A stretch of DNA of 64,000 nucleotides from Taklimakanibacter sp049323275 (GCA_049323275.1 JBMOOM010000005.1:121016-185015), one strand, 5' to 3'; numbered from the stretch's first letter, positions 53,976 to 63,667 are shown. Notes: generated by a model not told the origin, from the letters alone. Numbers and translations: made by a program.

Positions 53976-55625
53976 CTATTGCATGAATCTTCGCGGCCGC
54001 GCCTCGATCAGGCCGCGGGTATATGGATTTTGCGATTGCGCGAATAAAAGCCGGGACGATCCCTGATCCTCAACCCGGCCGTCCTTCATGATGTACACGA
54101 AGCTGCAGATATCCTGCACCACCGCCAGGTCGTGGGATATGAACAACATCGACAGATTCTGCTCCATGACGCATTCCCTCAGAAGGGCGATGATCTCCGA
54201 CTGCACCGACACGTCGAGCGCGGAGGTCGGCTCGTCCGCGACGATGATTCCGGGGCCGGCCAGGAGCGCCCTGGCTATGCAGACACGCTGCTTCTGTCCC
54301 CCGGACAACTGATGCGGATAGCGATTGAGGAGGCTTCTGGCGAGACCGGTCCGGTCCATCATGGCCTCGATATTCGGGCCCGGGCTCTCCGGTCGAGCCC
54401 TCAACCCGAACCGGACACTCTCGGCGAGCGCGTCCGAAATCGTCATCCGCGGATTCAACGAGCTGGCCGGATCCTGGAAGATCATCTGGACCTGCCCGAG
54501 CAGGCCATTCCTGCCCCCGCGCAGAGAGACATCATATTTGGCGCGATCGAGCACGATGCTTCCGGCATTGGCCGTCTCCAGCCCGGCCACGATGCGCCCG
54601 ATCGTCGTTTTCCCGCTTCCGCTTTCACCGACGATCCCCGCCACCGTGCCGCGTTCCAGGCTGAGGCTGACATTCCGCAAAGCGAACTTTGCCGATCTCC
54701 TTCCGAAGAAACCTGTCCGCGGGGACGCGAAGGCCTTCGACACATCCTCGACAACGAGGATCGGCGCGGCCCCCTCCTCTTCGTGGCTCCCTTGGCCTGC
54801 CGGCTCCGGCCCCTCCTTGGAAACCCGGAGCCTGGGAACGGCCGCCAGCAGACTGCGCGTATAGTCGTTCTTCGGCGCCGCGAGGAGGGACGACGTCGCA
54901 TTCTCCTCGACGACCTGGCCGTCCTTCATCACCAGGACCCGGTCGGCGATTTCTGAAATGACGCCCATGTCATGGGTGACGAGGACAATGGCAAGCCTCT
55001 CCTCATCGACCAGCCGGCGGAGCAGCTTCAGGATCTGCATCTGGATCGTCGCGTCGAGCGCCGAGGTCGGCTCATCGGCGACGATGATCTCGGGCGAGCC
55101 GGCCAGCGCTATGGCGATCACGACCCGTTGTCTTTGTCCGCCCGAGAGCTGGTGCGGATAGCTCCCATAGCGGCGTTCCGGATCGGGTATCCCCACCCGT
55201 TGCATCAGCTCGATCGCCACGGCCTGCGCCTGGCTGCGCGAGGCCTTGCGGTTCGTTGCCAGAATCGTCTCGGTCAATTGGGCGCCGACCGTCATCAGGG
55301 GATCGAGCGATGCCGTATGATCCTGAAAGACGCTGGCGATCTTACGCCCGCGCAGGGCCTCGCGCTCCCGCCCATCCGCGACGGTCCTGCCATTGAGCCG
55401 GATTTCGCCGGTCGGCGGCTCGAAATCGGGATCGAGCAGATCGATGATGGCATTGCCCAAGGTGGACTTTCCCGCGCCCGACTCGCCGATGATGCCGAGA
55501 ATTTCGCCGCGGCGAAGATCGAAGCTCACATCCCGGACAACCATCATCGGCCCATTCTTGGCGAGGTACCGCACCGAGAGATTCCGCACCTGGAGCAAGG
55601 GCGCTTCGACAGAATCGAGTTTCAT
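53976..55625 (-). CDS. dipeptide ABC transporter, two fused ATPase domains
   Basis: Protein of 549 residues with two complete ABC domains. The first half has Walker A GESGAGKST, signature LSGGQRQR and Walker B EIIVADEPTSALD; the second has GESGSGKTT, LSGGQKQR and GIIVADEPTSALD. The linker around residues 265-285 is rich in Gly and Glu. The ATG overlaps the permease stop by four bases. It drives the importer encoded at 55622-59065. It resembles the fused ATPase at 35024-36640 in design, but the two differ clearly in sequence, so they are not recent copies. Confidence 0.92.
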   Translation of the reverse strand: MKLDSVEAPLLQVRNLSVRYLAKNGPMMVVRDVSFDLRRGEILGIIGESGAGKSTLGNAIIDLLDPDFEPPTGEIRLNGRTVADGREREALRGRKIASVFQDHTASLDPLMTVGAQLTETILATNRKASRSQAQAVAIELMQRVGIPDPERRYGSYPHQLSGGQRQRVVIAIALAGSPEIIVADEPTSALDATIQMQILKLLRRLVDEERLAIVLVTHDMGVISEIADRVLVMKDGQVVEENATSSLLAAPKNDYTRSLLAAVPRLRVSKEGPEPAGQGSHEEEGAAPILVVEDVSKAFASPRTGFFGRRSAKFALRNVSLSLERGTVAGIVGESGSGKTTIGRIVAGLETANAGSIVLDRAKYDVSLRGGRNGLLGQVQMIFQDPASSLNPRMTISDALAESVRFGLRARPESPGPNIEAMMDRTGLARSLLNRYPHQLSGGQKQRVCIARALLAGPGIIVADEPTSALDVSVQSEIIALLRECVMEQNLSMLFISHDLAVVQDICSFVYIMKDGRVEDQGSSRLLFAQSQNPYTRGLIEARPRRFMQ

Positions 55626-56491
55626 AACGAACTGCTCCTCGGGTCGAAGCGGCGCCGGACATCCTCGCCGACAAAATTGATGCTGGCGATGAGGCCGAAC
55701 AAGGCCAGGCCGGGGAAAAAGCTGATCCAGTACTGGCCGGTCAGGAGATACTGGAAGCCGCTGGCGACCATCGAACCGAGAGACGGCTTATCGATGGGAA
55801 CGCCCAGCCCCAGGAAGGACAATGTGGCCTCCAGGGCGATGGCATGGCCGATTTCAACCGGCAACAACGTGATCGCCGGAGCGATGCTGTTGGGAAGAAG
55901 GTGGCGGAATATGACGCGGTATGAGGGCAGCCTCAGCAGGCTGGCCGCATCCATATATGATTTGCCGGCCTCGCTCAGAGCGACGCCACGGGCGACGCGC
56001 GCGAAAACCGCCCATTGCACGACGATCAGAGCGAGAATGATCCGATCGATCCCCGGTCCCAATGTCACGATCGCGATGAGGGCGACGAGCATGGTCGGGA
56101 GGCTGAGCTGGAGATCGACCAGCCGCATGATGACGATGTCGACCCATCTGCCGAAATAGGCGGCGGCGACGCCGGCGGTGAGCCCGATCAAGGCGGCGAT
56201 GAGGGTGCCGATGAGGGAAACGACGAGGCTGATGCGCAATCCATAGAGGATGCCGCTTGCGATATCGCGCCCGAGACCGTCGGTTCCGAGCAGATAGCGA
56301 TAGCCGCCGCTTCCCATCGAGCCCGGCGGGGATGATGCTTCCCAGCTGAAGATCTGCAGCGGATCATACGGATTCTGCGGTGCCAGGAAGGGCGCCGCTA
56401 TGGCCGCCAGGACGTAGCACAGCAATATTGCGCCTGAGACGGAAAATCCCGGGCGGGCGAATGCGTTCTTGAATTTCATTCCGGCAATCAT
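55622..56491 (-). CDS. dipeptide ABC transporter permease, DppC type
   Basis: Inner-membrane permease of about 289 residues, with the C-type line YLLGTDGLGRDIASGILYGLR and the loop ALEATLSFLGLGVPIDKPS. The open frame extends to 56557, but this would overlap the B-type permease strongly. An ATG at 56491 lies seven bases after that stop and starts MIAGMKFKNAF; an ATG at 56479 is also possible. It forms the pore with the B-type neighbour and is coupled to the fused ATPase gene. Confidence 0.92.
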   Translation of the reverse strand: MIAGMKFKNAFARPGFSVSGAILLCYVLAAIAAPFLAPQNPYDPLQIFSWEASSPPGSMGSGGYRYLLGTDGLGRDIASGILYGLRISLVVSLIGTLIAALIGLTAGVAAAYFGRWVDIVIMRLVDLQLSLPTMLVALIAIVTLGPGIDRIILALIVVQWAVFARVARGVALSEAGKSYMDAASLLRLPSYRVIFRHLLPNSIAPAITLLPVEIGHAIALEATLSFLGLGVPIDKPSLGSMVASGFQYLLTGQYWISFFPGLALFGLIASINFVGEDVRRRFDPRSSSL

Positions 56492-56498
56492 GACGATC

Positions 56499-57470
56499 TC
56501 ACGCAGACACGCGGACACGTGGATCGAGGATGGAGTAGATGATGTCGACCAGGGCATTGAGAAGCACGAACACCGCCGAAACGAATGTCAGCGTCGCCAT
56601 CACCACCGGCCGGTCGAGGAGTTGTATGGAATCGATGAGAAGCTTGCCGATGCCCGGCCACGCGAAGATGCTTTCGACGACCACCGCAAAGGCGAGCAAA
56701 CCGCCGAATTGAAGGCCGATGATCGTGACGATCGGAATGCTGATATTGGGCAGCGTATGCCGCAACAGGATGCGGCCGGGAGAAAGACCCTTGGCCCGGC
56801 AGAAGCGCGTGAAATCGAGCCGCTCGACCTCGACCGTTCCCGACCTCGCCAGCCTGGCGATGAGGGCGATGTTCGGTATGGCGAGCGCCATGACGGGAAG
56901 CGCCAGGTGCCGCAGCCCGTCGAGGGTCAGAAAGCTCCAGTTCTGACCCAGAAAGCTCAGTGTTTCGCCGCGACCGCCGGACGGGAACCACCCGGTGAAT
57001 ATCGCCCCGATCAGGATGAGCATCATGCTCAGCCAGAAGGAGGGAATGCTCAAGGCGAACACGCTCGACCGCAGGATCAGACCGTCAAGGAAGGAGCCGG
57101 GATGGCGGCCGGCCCACAGTCCCAAGCCCGTTCCGATGGGCGCCGCCAGCAGCATCGCCAGAAAGGCAAGCTCGAAGGTGGCGGGAAGCTTGCTCAGAAG
57201 CAGACCGAAAGCCGGCAGGTGATAGATGTAGGACGTTCCGAAGTTTCCGGTCCCCACATTCTCCAGGAACCGGACATACTGAATCCACAGCGGCTGATCG
57301 AGCCCGAGCGCGATCGTCGCGTCCCTGATATCCTCCGCGGATGCGGTTTCCACATTGACGATGTTGTAGACCGGGTTTCCGGCACTGTGGATGCCGATGA
57401 AGCCGATCAGCGACATCACCAGAAGCAGAAGGAAGGCCTGCAGAATCCGTCCGAGGATGACATTTGTCAT
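56499..57470 (-). CDS. dipeptide ABC transporter permease, DppB type
   Basis: Inner-membrane permease of 323 residues. It begins MTNVILGRILQAFLLLLVMS with the first helix and has the B-type motif ESIFAWPGIGKLLIDSIQLL. A longer frame to 57521 overlaps the binding-protein gene, so the ATG at 57470, 11 bases after that stop, is preferred. Unlike the other importers here there is no room for a hairpin between the binding protein and this gene. Confidence 0.92.
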   Translation of the reverse strand: MTNVILGRILQAFLLLLVMSLIGFIGIHSAGNPVYNIVNVETASAEDIRDATIALGLDQPLWIQYVRFLENVGTGNFGTSYIYHLPAFGLLLSKLPATFELAFLAMLLAAPIGTGLGLWAGRHPGSFLDGLILRSSVFALSIPSFWLSMMLILIGAIFTGWFPSGGRGETLSFLGQNWSFLTLDGLRHLALPVMALAIPNIALIARLARSGTVEVERLDFTRFCRAKGLSPGRILLRHTLPNISIPIVTIIGLQFGGLLAFAVVVESIFAWPGIGKLLIDSIQLLDRPVVMATLTFVSAVFVLLNALVDIIYSILDPRVRVSA

Positions 57471-57481
57471 GGGAGACGCGC

Positions 57482-59065
57482 TCACTTGTCCGAGGGAACG
57501 GCCTGCATGGCGGTCGTCCATCCGCGCGGATGCATCGTATAGGAGGCGACCTTTCCACCATAGGCGGAGATATGGTGGAAGTGATAGAGCGGAATGACGG
57601 GCTGGTCGGCCATCACGAATTCAGCCGCATGCGCAATTGCTTCGTCCCGTTCGGGTCCGACCTCGACGGTCCGCGCCTTGCCGAGCATCTCGTCGAAGGC
57701 CGGGTTGCGGTAATTGCCGTAATTCAATGCACCGGTGCCGCGCGCCTTGTCGGGCGATGCGACCACCGCGTTGAGACAGATATCGACCGCTTCGCCGGAG
57801 CATCCTGCGTACCAGACGGCGTATTTTCCCGCTGCCCGATTCGTTTCGAATACAGAGAACGGCACCGCGACGGGCTTGACGCCGACGCCCGCCCGCGCCC
57901 AGTTCTGCGCGAGGGCCTGCAATGTTTCGCCGTCGCCGGGATAGCGCCCCGAGGAGCCGGCCAGACTCAGATTGAACCCATTCGGATATCCAGCCTCCGC
58001 TAGAAGCGCCTTCGCCTTTTCGTAACCGGGCGGCTCCGGAACGAGTTTCGGCGAGGTGCCCGGAAGGCCGTTGGGAAAGAACTGCGCCGCGGCGGTTCCA
58101 TAGCCGAGCAGGATTCTGTCGGCCAGAAAGGCGCGGTCGGTCGCCGTCGCCAAGGCACGCCGCACGCGGACATCGCGGAACGGGTTCGGAATGGGATTGC
58201 CATCCTTGTCGGTCACCTCGGGCAGCTCTTCGCGTCCCAGATCGAATTGCAGGAAGTTCGAGCGGGCGGCGCTGACGCTCTCGACCTTGAGCCCGCGCTT
58301 CTTCACGCCCTCGACATCGCGCGCCGGGATGAAATCGGCGAGATCCACGTCCTGCGCGACCAGGGCGGCCACCCGCGCCGCAGGGCTTTCGATGATGCGG
58401 AAAGTGACCTCCGCCCAGGCGGGCCGCCCACCCCAATAATCGGCATTCCGCGCGAGCTTGAGCGTCTCGCCGGATTGCCAGCCGGTAAATTTGTAAGGCC
58501 CCGTCCCATTCGCCAGGCCGCCTGCATTGAGCTCCTCGGTCGTCTTGAAGCCCGCAGCCTCGTGATGGACGATGAAGATATTCGACAGCTGCAGCGGCAG
58601 GGTCGGCACGCTGCCATCCGTCTCGATCACGACGGTCAGGGGATCGGAAGCCGCGACCGACTTGATCGACTTCACATAGGCCTGAAAGCCGCCGCTCGGC
58701 GGCTTCAGAAAGCCCTGGATCCGCTTGATCGTATAGACCACGTCCTCGGCGCCGAAAGCGGAGCCGTCCTGAAACCGGACATTCTCGCGGAGCTTGAACT
58801 CCCATTGCGTCTCGGACAGCCGCTTCCACGACGTCGCCAGTCCCGGCTTGAGATTGAGAGCCTCGTCCTGATACAGGAGCCGCTCGTATATATGCGACAG
58901 CAGCGCGATATTCTCGTTCAGGACCGCATAGTGAGGATCGAGCGTGAGCAATTTATAGGATGTCGCGACGCGCAATTCCTGAGCCGTGGAAGGCAAGGCA
59001 TTCGCCAGATACAGTCCGAATGCCGCCGTGGCCGCAAGCATCCCTATCCTGAGTTTCTTACCCAT
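57482..59065 (-). CDS. dipeptide-type ABC transporter substrate-binding protein
   Basis: Periplasmic family 5 binding protein of 527 residues. A signal peptide MGKKLRIGMLAATAAFGLYL ends LPSTAQE, followed by LRVATSYKLLTLDPHYAV, ATSWKRLSETQWEFKLRENV and AARVAALVAQDVDLADF, all typical. AGGAAA precedes the ATG. It heads the operon of permeases, fused ATPase, CapA-like protein and PepT, and is divergent from a LysR gene. A di- or tripeptide ligand is suggested by PepT. The two cysteines in AGCSGEAVDICLN near the C terminus may form a disulfide. Confidence 0.91.
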   Translation of the reverse strand: MGKKLRIGMLAATAAFGLYLANALPSTAQELRVATSYKLLTLDPHYAVLNENIALLSHIYERLLYQDEALNLKPGLATSWKRLSETQWEFKLRENVRFQDGSAFGAEDVVYTIKRIQGFLKPPSGGFQAYVKSIKSVAASDPLTVVIETDGSVPTLPLQLSNIFIVHHEAAGFKTTEELNAGGLANGTGPYKFTGWQSGETLKLARNADYWGGRPAWAEVTFRIIESPAARVAALVAQDVDLADFIPARDVEGVKKRGLKVESVSAARSNFLQFDLGREELPEVTDKDGNPIPNPFRDVRVRRALATATDRAFLADRILLGYGTAAAQFFPNGLPGTSPKLVPEPPGYEKAKALLAEAGYPNGFNLSLAGSSGRYPGDGETLQALAQNWARAGVGVKPVAVPFSVFETNRAAGKYAVWYAGCSGEAVDICLNAVVASPDKARGTGALNYGNYRNPAFDEMLGKARTVEVGPERDEAIAHAAEFVMADQPVIPLYHFHHISAYGGKVASYTMHPRGWTTAMQAVPSDK

Positions 59066-59168
59066 TTTCCTGAGGCTCCCTCTATATCGAAGTGATCGTC
59101 ATTTCTTGTACGCCGACGATGCGAGGAGCGGTGAAAACCGTCAATTTATTAAGTTCTTATGACACCCG

Positions 59169-59183
59169 ATTAGTTCTACTAAT
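59169..59183. promoter_or_regulatory. LysR-type box upstream of the LysR gene
   Basis: ATTAGT-TCT-ACTAAT is a perfect 6-bp inverted repeat with a three-base centre, and it contains the T-N11-A pattern of LysR recognition sites. It lies 22 bases before the LysR start and about 104 bases from the start of the divergent peptide-importer operon, in an AT-rich 140-base region. Confidence 0.6.
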
Positions 59184-59205
59184 ATGGGTGATCGGGAGGG
59201 ATGAA

Positions 59206-60144
59206 ATGACTGAAATTCCGGACGGAAGCGGCAAGGCCGGCATACGATCGGCGGAGATCTTCCGCGAGATCATCAGGGTCGGATCCACGAGACGCGCCGC
59301 CAAGGAGCTCGGCATCACCCAGTCGGCCGTCAGCCAGCATCTCAAGCAGTTCGAAGAGGCGGTCGGCGAGAAACTCTTCGAGCGGGATCGCCGCGGCCTC
59401 ATCCCGACCACCCGCGCGATCGACATCTACAACCGGCTGGACAGGTATTTCGATACGCTCGGGCGCATCGAGAAGGAGATCACCGATGCGTTCCGCATCA
59501 AGCGCAACAGCCTGACGATCGCCGCGCCGGATATCCTCACCTTGACGCTCGTCCCCAAGATCATTCTCGCCCTCGACGGCCTCGATCCGTCCCTCGAATT
59601 CCATGTGAAGGCACAGCGCTATGATCAGATAACGCAGAGCATTCTGACCGGGGAAGCCGATATCGGAATTTCGCGCCTGCCGTTGGACGAACGCTTTTTC
59701 GAGTGGCAGATCATCGCCGAAAGCAAGAGCGTCTGCCTCCTGCCCCACGATCATCGTCTCGCGTCCAAGGACGTCATCACCGCCGATGACATCGGCGAGG
59801 AACGGCTGATCGTGCTGGAGAGAGAATACGCCTCCAACAAGCTCGGCTTCCTGACATTCGGGCGCGGCAACTTTTCCCTGTCGCCCAAGGTCTACACCGA
59901 TACGATCGGTCTCTCAGCTGTTTACGTGACGCATGGGATAGGCATCTCCCTCGACAACAGCTTCATGGCCGAGCAGTACAAGATGTTCGATGTGAAGATC
60001 GTTCCTTTCCAGCCCGCCACCACCTACGAATATGTGGTGTGCTGGCATCGCGGCAATGACAGGTTCTCTCGCGACTCGGCGATCGTGGAGACATTCATGG
60101 ATGTGATAAAGAGCGAACGGGCAGTCGCCAGACGCCCCTCATAG
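59206..60144 (+). CDS. LysR family transcriptional regulator
   Basis: Regulator of 312 residues. The N-terminal winged helix reads AEIFREIIRVGSTRRAAKELGITQSAVSQHL at residues 15-45, then LFERDRRGLIPT, the LysR hallmark, with the linker helix and the periplasmic-binding-like sensor domain after it. A longer frame to 59092 is open, but the ATG at 59206 follows GGGAGGG at a normal distance. It is divergent from the third peptide importer and is its probable regulator. The effector is unknown, perhaps a peptide or amino acid. The gene is convergent with pssA. Confidence 0.9.
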   Translation: MTEIPDGSGKAGIRSAEIFREIIRVGSTRRAAKELGITQSAVSQHLKQFEEAVGEKLFERDRRGLIPTTRAIDIYNRLDRYFDTLGRIEKEITDAFRIKRNSLTIAAPDILTLTLVPKIILALDGLDPSLEFHVKAQRYDQITQSILTGEADIGISRLPLDERFFEWQIIAESKSVCLLPHDHRLASKDVITADDIGEERLIVLEREYASNKLGFLTFGRGNFSLSPKVYTDTIGLSAVYVTHGIGISLDNSFMAEQYKMFDVKIVPFQPATTYEYVVCWHRGNDRFSRDSAIVETFMDVIKSERAVARRPS

Positions 60145-60163
60145 CCAGGCAGACCTGCTCGCT

Positions 60164-61000
60164 TTATCCCGCCGGCGTCTCCGCCTTGCGCTGCTCATAC
60201 TCCGCCTTGTGGCGGCGATAGGAGCGGATGCCGAACGGCAGTAGCGCGATGTAAAGCAGCGACATCGCGGTCAGCATTTCCCAGGTGAAGGTGATCAGGC
60301 TGACGATGACGAGCGCCGCGACGCCGAGGAGCGGCAGGACCAGATCGCGGCTGATGCGCGAGCCGAGCGTCTTGCCGGAGAAGGTCGGAACCCGGCTCAC
60401 CATCAGAAGCGCCACCGCGGCCGTGTATGGCAGGACCAGCCAGGCCACGTCATGGCCGTCCGGAATGAGGCCGAGAAAGCCCAGATACATCGGCGCCATG
60501 GCGAGGCCGGCGCCGGCCGGGGCCGGCGCGCCGGTGAAGAAGTTCATCATCCAGGCCGGCTTGTCGGGATCATCGATCGCGACATTGAACCGCGCCAGGC
60601 GCAAAGCGCAGCAGATCGCCAGGCACAGCGCCACCAGCCAGCCGAGGCTCTTCAGCGAATTGAGCGACCACAGATAGATGAGAATGGCCGGCGCCACGCC
60701 GAAATTGACGAAGTCGGCGAGCGAATCCAGCTCCGCGCCGAAGCGCGACGTGCCTTTCAGGAGACGTGCCAGGCGTCCATCGACCGCATCGAGCACGATG
60801 GCGAGGATGACCGCGGCGACGGCGAGCTCGTAGCGCCCCTCCATGCCGAGCCGGATGGCGGTGACGCCGCTGCACAGCGCCAGCAGCGTGATCAGATTGG
60901 GCACCAGGATGCGGATCGGCACCTGCTTGAAACGGCGCAGGCGCTGCTCGCGACGGCTCCTGTCGATCGTCTCGTCTACCGGATCGGGGATTTCCGCCAT
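60164..61000 (-). CDS. pssA: CDP-diacylglycerol-serine O-phosphatidyltransferase
   Basis: Integral membrane enzyme of 278 residues that makes phosphatidylserine from CDP-diacylglycerol and serine. The CDP-alcohol phosphotransferase motif is complete: DGRLAR, eight residues, G, three residues, D, three residues, D, within LDAVDGRLARLLKG and FGAELDSLADF. About eight hydrophobic helices follow the start. The long open frame reaches 61132, but the ATG at 61000 has GAGGAG six bases upstream and lies ten bases after the psd stop. Its product is the substrate of Psd, encoded just before it, giving phosphatidylethanolamine. Confidence 0.95.
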   Translation of the reverse strand: MAEIPDPVDETIDRSRREQRLRRFKQVPIRILVPNLITLLALCSGVTAIRLGMEGRYELAVAAVILAIVLDAVDGRLARLLKGTSRFGAELDSLADFVNFGVAPAILIYLWSLNSLKSLGWLVALCLAICCALRLARFNVAIDDPDKPAWMMNFFTGAPAPAGAGLAMAPMYLGFLGLIPDGHDVAWLVLPYTAAVALLMVSRVPTFSGKTLGSRISRDLVLPLLGVAALVIVSLITFTWEMLTAMSLLYIALLPFGIRSYRRHKAEYEQRKAETPAG

Positions 61001-61010
61001 GGGTTGCTCC

Positions 61011-61715
61011 TCAATTCCGCCGGCCGGCGCGTTCGGCCTCGTCGGAGGCGAAGTCGGCGAGCACCGTCTCGCCGGCGATCGCCCGCTGCCCGATGACGGC
61101 GAAAACGCTGACGCCTTTCGGCAGATAGACATCGACCCGGCTGCCGAAGCGGATGAGTCCGAAGCGCTCGCCCGCCTTCAGCATGTCGCCGTCATCGACG
61201 AATTTAACGATGCGCCGCGCCACCAGGCCGGCGATCTGCACCACGCCGATCTTGCGCCCGTCCTCGAGCTCCAGCGTCATCGCCTGGCGCTCATTGTCCA
61301 GGCTGGCCTTGTCGAGCTCGGCATTGAGGAACTTGCCCGGCACATACGCGATATGGGCGATGCGCGCATCGACCGGCGCGCGGTTGATATGAACGTCGAA
61401 GACATTCATGAACACCGAAATGCGGGTGAAGGGCTCGCGCGGCAGGTCGAGCTCGGGCGGCGGTACCACGCTTTCGATGGCGCTGACGCGCCCGTCGGCC
61501 GGCGAGATGACGAGCCCCTGACGCAGGGGCGTCACCCGCTCGGGATCGCGGAAGAAATAGGCGCACCATGCAGTGAGCACCAGCGCCAGCAGCGCCAGCA
61601 GGTCGAGATCGAACCAATAAAGGATAAGGGTGACCGCCGCGGCGATGGCGACGAACTTCCAGCCCTCGCGATGAACGGGGACGAAAGTCGAGGTGATGGT
61701 GTTGACGAGTGACAT
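61011..61715 (-). CDS. psd: phosphatidylserine decarboxylase
   Basis: Pyruvoyl-dependent enzyme of 234 residues, the short form usual in alphaproteobacteria. It decarboxylates phosphatidylserine to phosphatidylethanolamine at the inner membrane. The self-cleavage site is in RFGSRVDVYLP, where the Gly-Ser bond breaks and the serine becomes the pyruvoyl group. Other conserved lines are ISPADGRVSAIE and SVFMNVFDVHINRAP. One N-terminal hydrophobic segment (about residues 22-50) anchors it. It comes before pssA in the same operon and 47 bases after the Atm1-like gene. Confidence 0.95.
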   Translation of the reverse strand: MSLVNTITSTFVPVHREGWKFVAIAAAVTLILYWFDLDLLALLALVLTAWCAYFFRDPERVTPLRQGLVISPADGRVSAIESVVPPPELDLPREPFTRISVFMNVFDVHINRAPVDARIAHIAYVPGKFLNAELDKASLDNERQAMTLELEDGRKIGVVQIAGLVARRIVKFVDDGDMLKAGERFGLIRFGSRVDVYLPKGVSVFAVIGQRAIAGETVLADFASDEAERAGRRN

Positions 61716-61762
61716 GACGGCTGCGGAACCTAGCTCAAAACAATGACAAAAGACAGAAAATG

Positions 61763-63667
61763 TCAGGTGGCGTTAACCGCCACATCGCCCTGTCCGGAGG
61801 CGCCGTCGCCGGCCTCCTCTTCTTCCTCATGCGCGATGTCGGCGAGCCTGCGGCGCGCCTCGTCGGCCTCGCGCTGCCGGTTCCACATGGCGGCATAAAG
61901 TCCGCGCTTCTGCAGAAGCTCCCCATGGGTGCCGCGCTCGGCGATGCCGCCATGCTCCAGCACGATGATCTCGTCGGCATCGACGACCGTGGTCAGGCGA
62001 TGGGCGATGACCAGGGTGGTGCGGTTGCGCGACACTTGGCGCAGAGCCGCCTGGATCTCGCGCTCGGTCATCGTATCGAGCGCCGAGGTCGCCTCGTCGA
62101 GAATGAGGATCGGCGGCGATTTGAGGATGGTGCGGGCGATCGAGACACGCTGCTTCTCGCCGCCCGACAATTTGAGGCCGCGCTCGCCGACCAGGGTCTC
62201 ATAGCCCTTGGGCAGCGTCATCACGAAGGAATGAACCTGGGCGAGGCGCGCCGCGTCCTCGACCTCCTCGTCGCTGGCCTCGGGCCGGCCATAGCGGATA
62301 TTGTAGCGCACCGTGTCGTTGAACAGCACCGTGTCCTGCGGGACCATGCCGACCGCGGCGCGCAGGGTCTTCTGGGTCACGCCGGCGATGTCCTGCCCGT
62401 CGACGAGGATGCGGCCGGAGCCCACGTCGTAGAAGCGGAACAGCAGGCGCGAGATAGTCGACTTGCCGGCGCCCGAGGGACCGACGATCGCCACGGTCTT
62501 GCCGCTCGGCACCCGGAAGGAGAGGTCGCGCAGGATCGGCCTTTCCTTGTCATAGGCGAAATTGACATGCTCGAAGACGATCTCGCCCCTGGCGGGACGC
62601 AGCGGCACCGCGCCCGGCCGGTCCTTGATGTCGGCATCGACCTCGAGCAGCGAGAACATCTCCTCGACATCGATCAGCCCCTGCTTGATGTCGCGATAGA
62701 CCGAGCCGATGAAATTGAGCGGCATATAGAGCTGGATCATCAGCGCGTTGATCATGACGAAGTCGCCGAGCGTCATGGTCCCCGCCTGCACCGCATAGCC
62801 GCTCATCAGCATGGCGATGGTGAGGCCGATGGCGAAGATCAGCGCCTGGCCGGCATTAAGGATGGCGAGCGAGATCCAGGTCTTGATCGAGGCCTTCTCG
62901 TAGCGCGCCATCGCCACGTCGTAGCGGCGCGCCTCGTGCTCCTCGTTGCCGAAATATTTCACCGTCTCGAAATTGAGCAGGCTGTCGATGGCCTTGGTCG
63001 AGGCGTCGGTATCGGCGTCATTGGCGGCGCGGCGGATATTGATGCGCCATTCGGTGGCGATATAGGTATAGATCACATAAGCGAGCACCGTTCCCGCCAC
63101 GACCAGCGCATAGAGCCAGCCATAGGAATGGGCGAGGATGCCGCAGATGAAGAACAGCTCGAGCGCCGTCGGAAAAGTGTTGAACAGCGAATAGCGCAGA
63201 ATGGTGTCGATGCCGTTGGTGCCGCGCGAGATGATGCGCGACAGGCCGCCGGTGCGCCGCTCGAGGTGGAACTTCAGCGACAGGGCATGCAGATGCCGGA
63301 AGGTGCGCATCGCCAGCTCGCGCACCGCGCGCTGGCCGACCTTGGCGAAGATCGCGTCGCGCAACTGCGCGAAGGCCACCATCATCACCCGGCCCACGCC
63401 ATAAGCGAGGATCATGAAGGCCGGCACGACGATCAGCGCCGGCAGGCCGTCTTTCGCGGTCAGCGCGTCGACCGCGTATTTATAGGCGAAAGGCGTGAGG
63501 ACGGTGACGACCTTGGCGAGGATCAGCGCCACGACAGCGAGGACGACGCGGACCTTCAGGTCCACGCGCCCCTCGGGCCACAGGAGCGGCATGATGTCCT
63601 GCAGCGTCCGCCAATGACTGCCGTCACCCCGCCTGAGCGCCGCCTGATGCGGCGTCGGGCGCGTCAT
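61763..63667 (-). CDS. Atm1-like ABC exporter
   Basis: Homodimeric ABC exporter half of 634 residues: six-helix membrane domain, then an ATPase with Walker A GPSGAGKST, signature LSGGEKQRV and Walker B PILILDEATSALD. The membrane-domain line NFETVKYFGNEEHEARRYD is the hallmark of the Atm1/ABCB7/HMT1 group, which exports glutathione conjugates, polysulfide or metal-thiol complexes. The C-terminal tail is acidic (HEEEEEAGD). Its ATG overlaps the LysM gene stop by four bases. Any link with phospholipid synthesis downstream is only positional. Confidence 0.92.
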   Translation of the reverse strand: MTRPTPHQAALRRGDGSHWRTLQDIMPLLWPEGRVDLKVRVVLAVVALILAKVVTVLTPFAYKYAVDALTAKDGLPALIVVPAFMILAYGVGRVMMVAFAQLRDAIFAKVGQRAVRELAMRTFRHLHALSLKFHLERRTGGLSRIISRGTNGIDTILRYSLFNTFPTALELFFICGILAHSYGWLYALVVAGTVLAYVIYTYIATEWRINIRRAANDADTDASTKAIDSLLNFETVKYFGNEEHEARRYDVAMARYEKASIKTWISLAILNAGQALIFAIGLTIAMLMSGYAVQAGTMTLGDFVMINALMIQLYMPLNFIGSVYRDIKQGLIDVEEMFSLLEVDADIKDRPGAVPLRPARGEIVFEHVNFAYDKERPILRDLSFRVPSGKTVAIVGPSGAGKSTISRLLFRFYDVGSGRILVDGQDIAGVTQKTLRAAVGMVPQDTVLFNDTVRYNIRYGRPEASDEEVEDAARLAQVHSFVMTLPKGYETLVGERGLKLSGGEKQRVSIARTILKSPPILILDEATSALDTMTEREIQAALRQVSRNRTTLVIAHRLTTVVDADEIIVLEHGGIAERGTHGELLQKRGLYAAMWNRQREADEARRRLADIAHEEEEEAGDGASGQGDVAVNAT

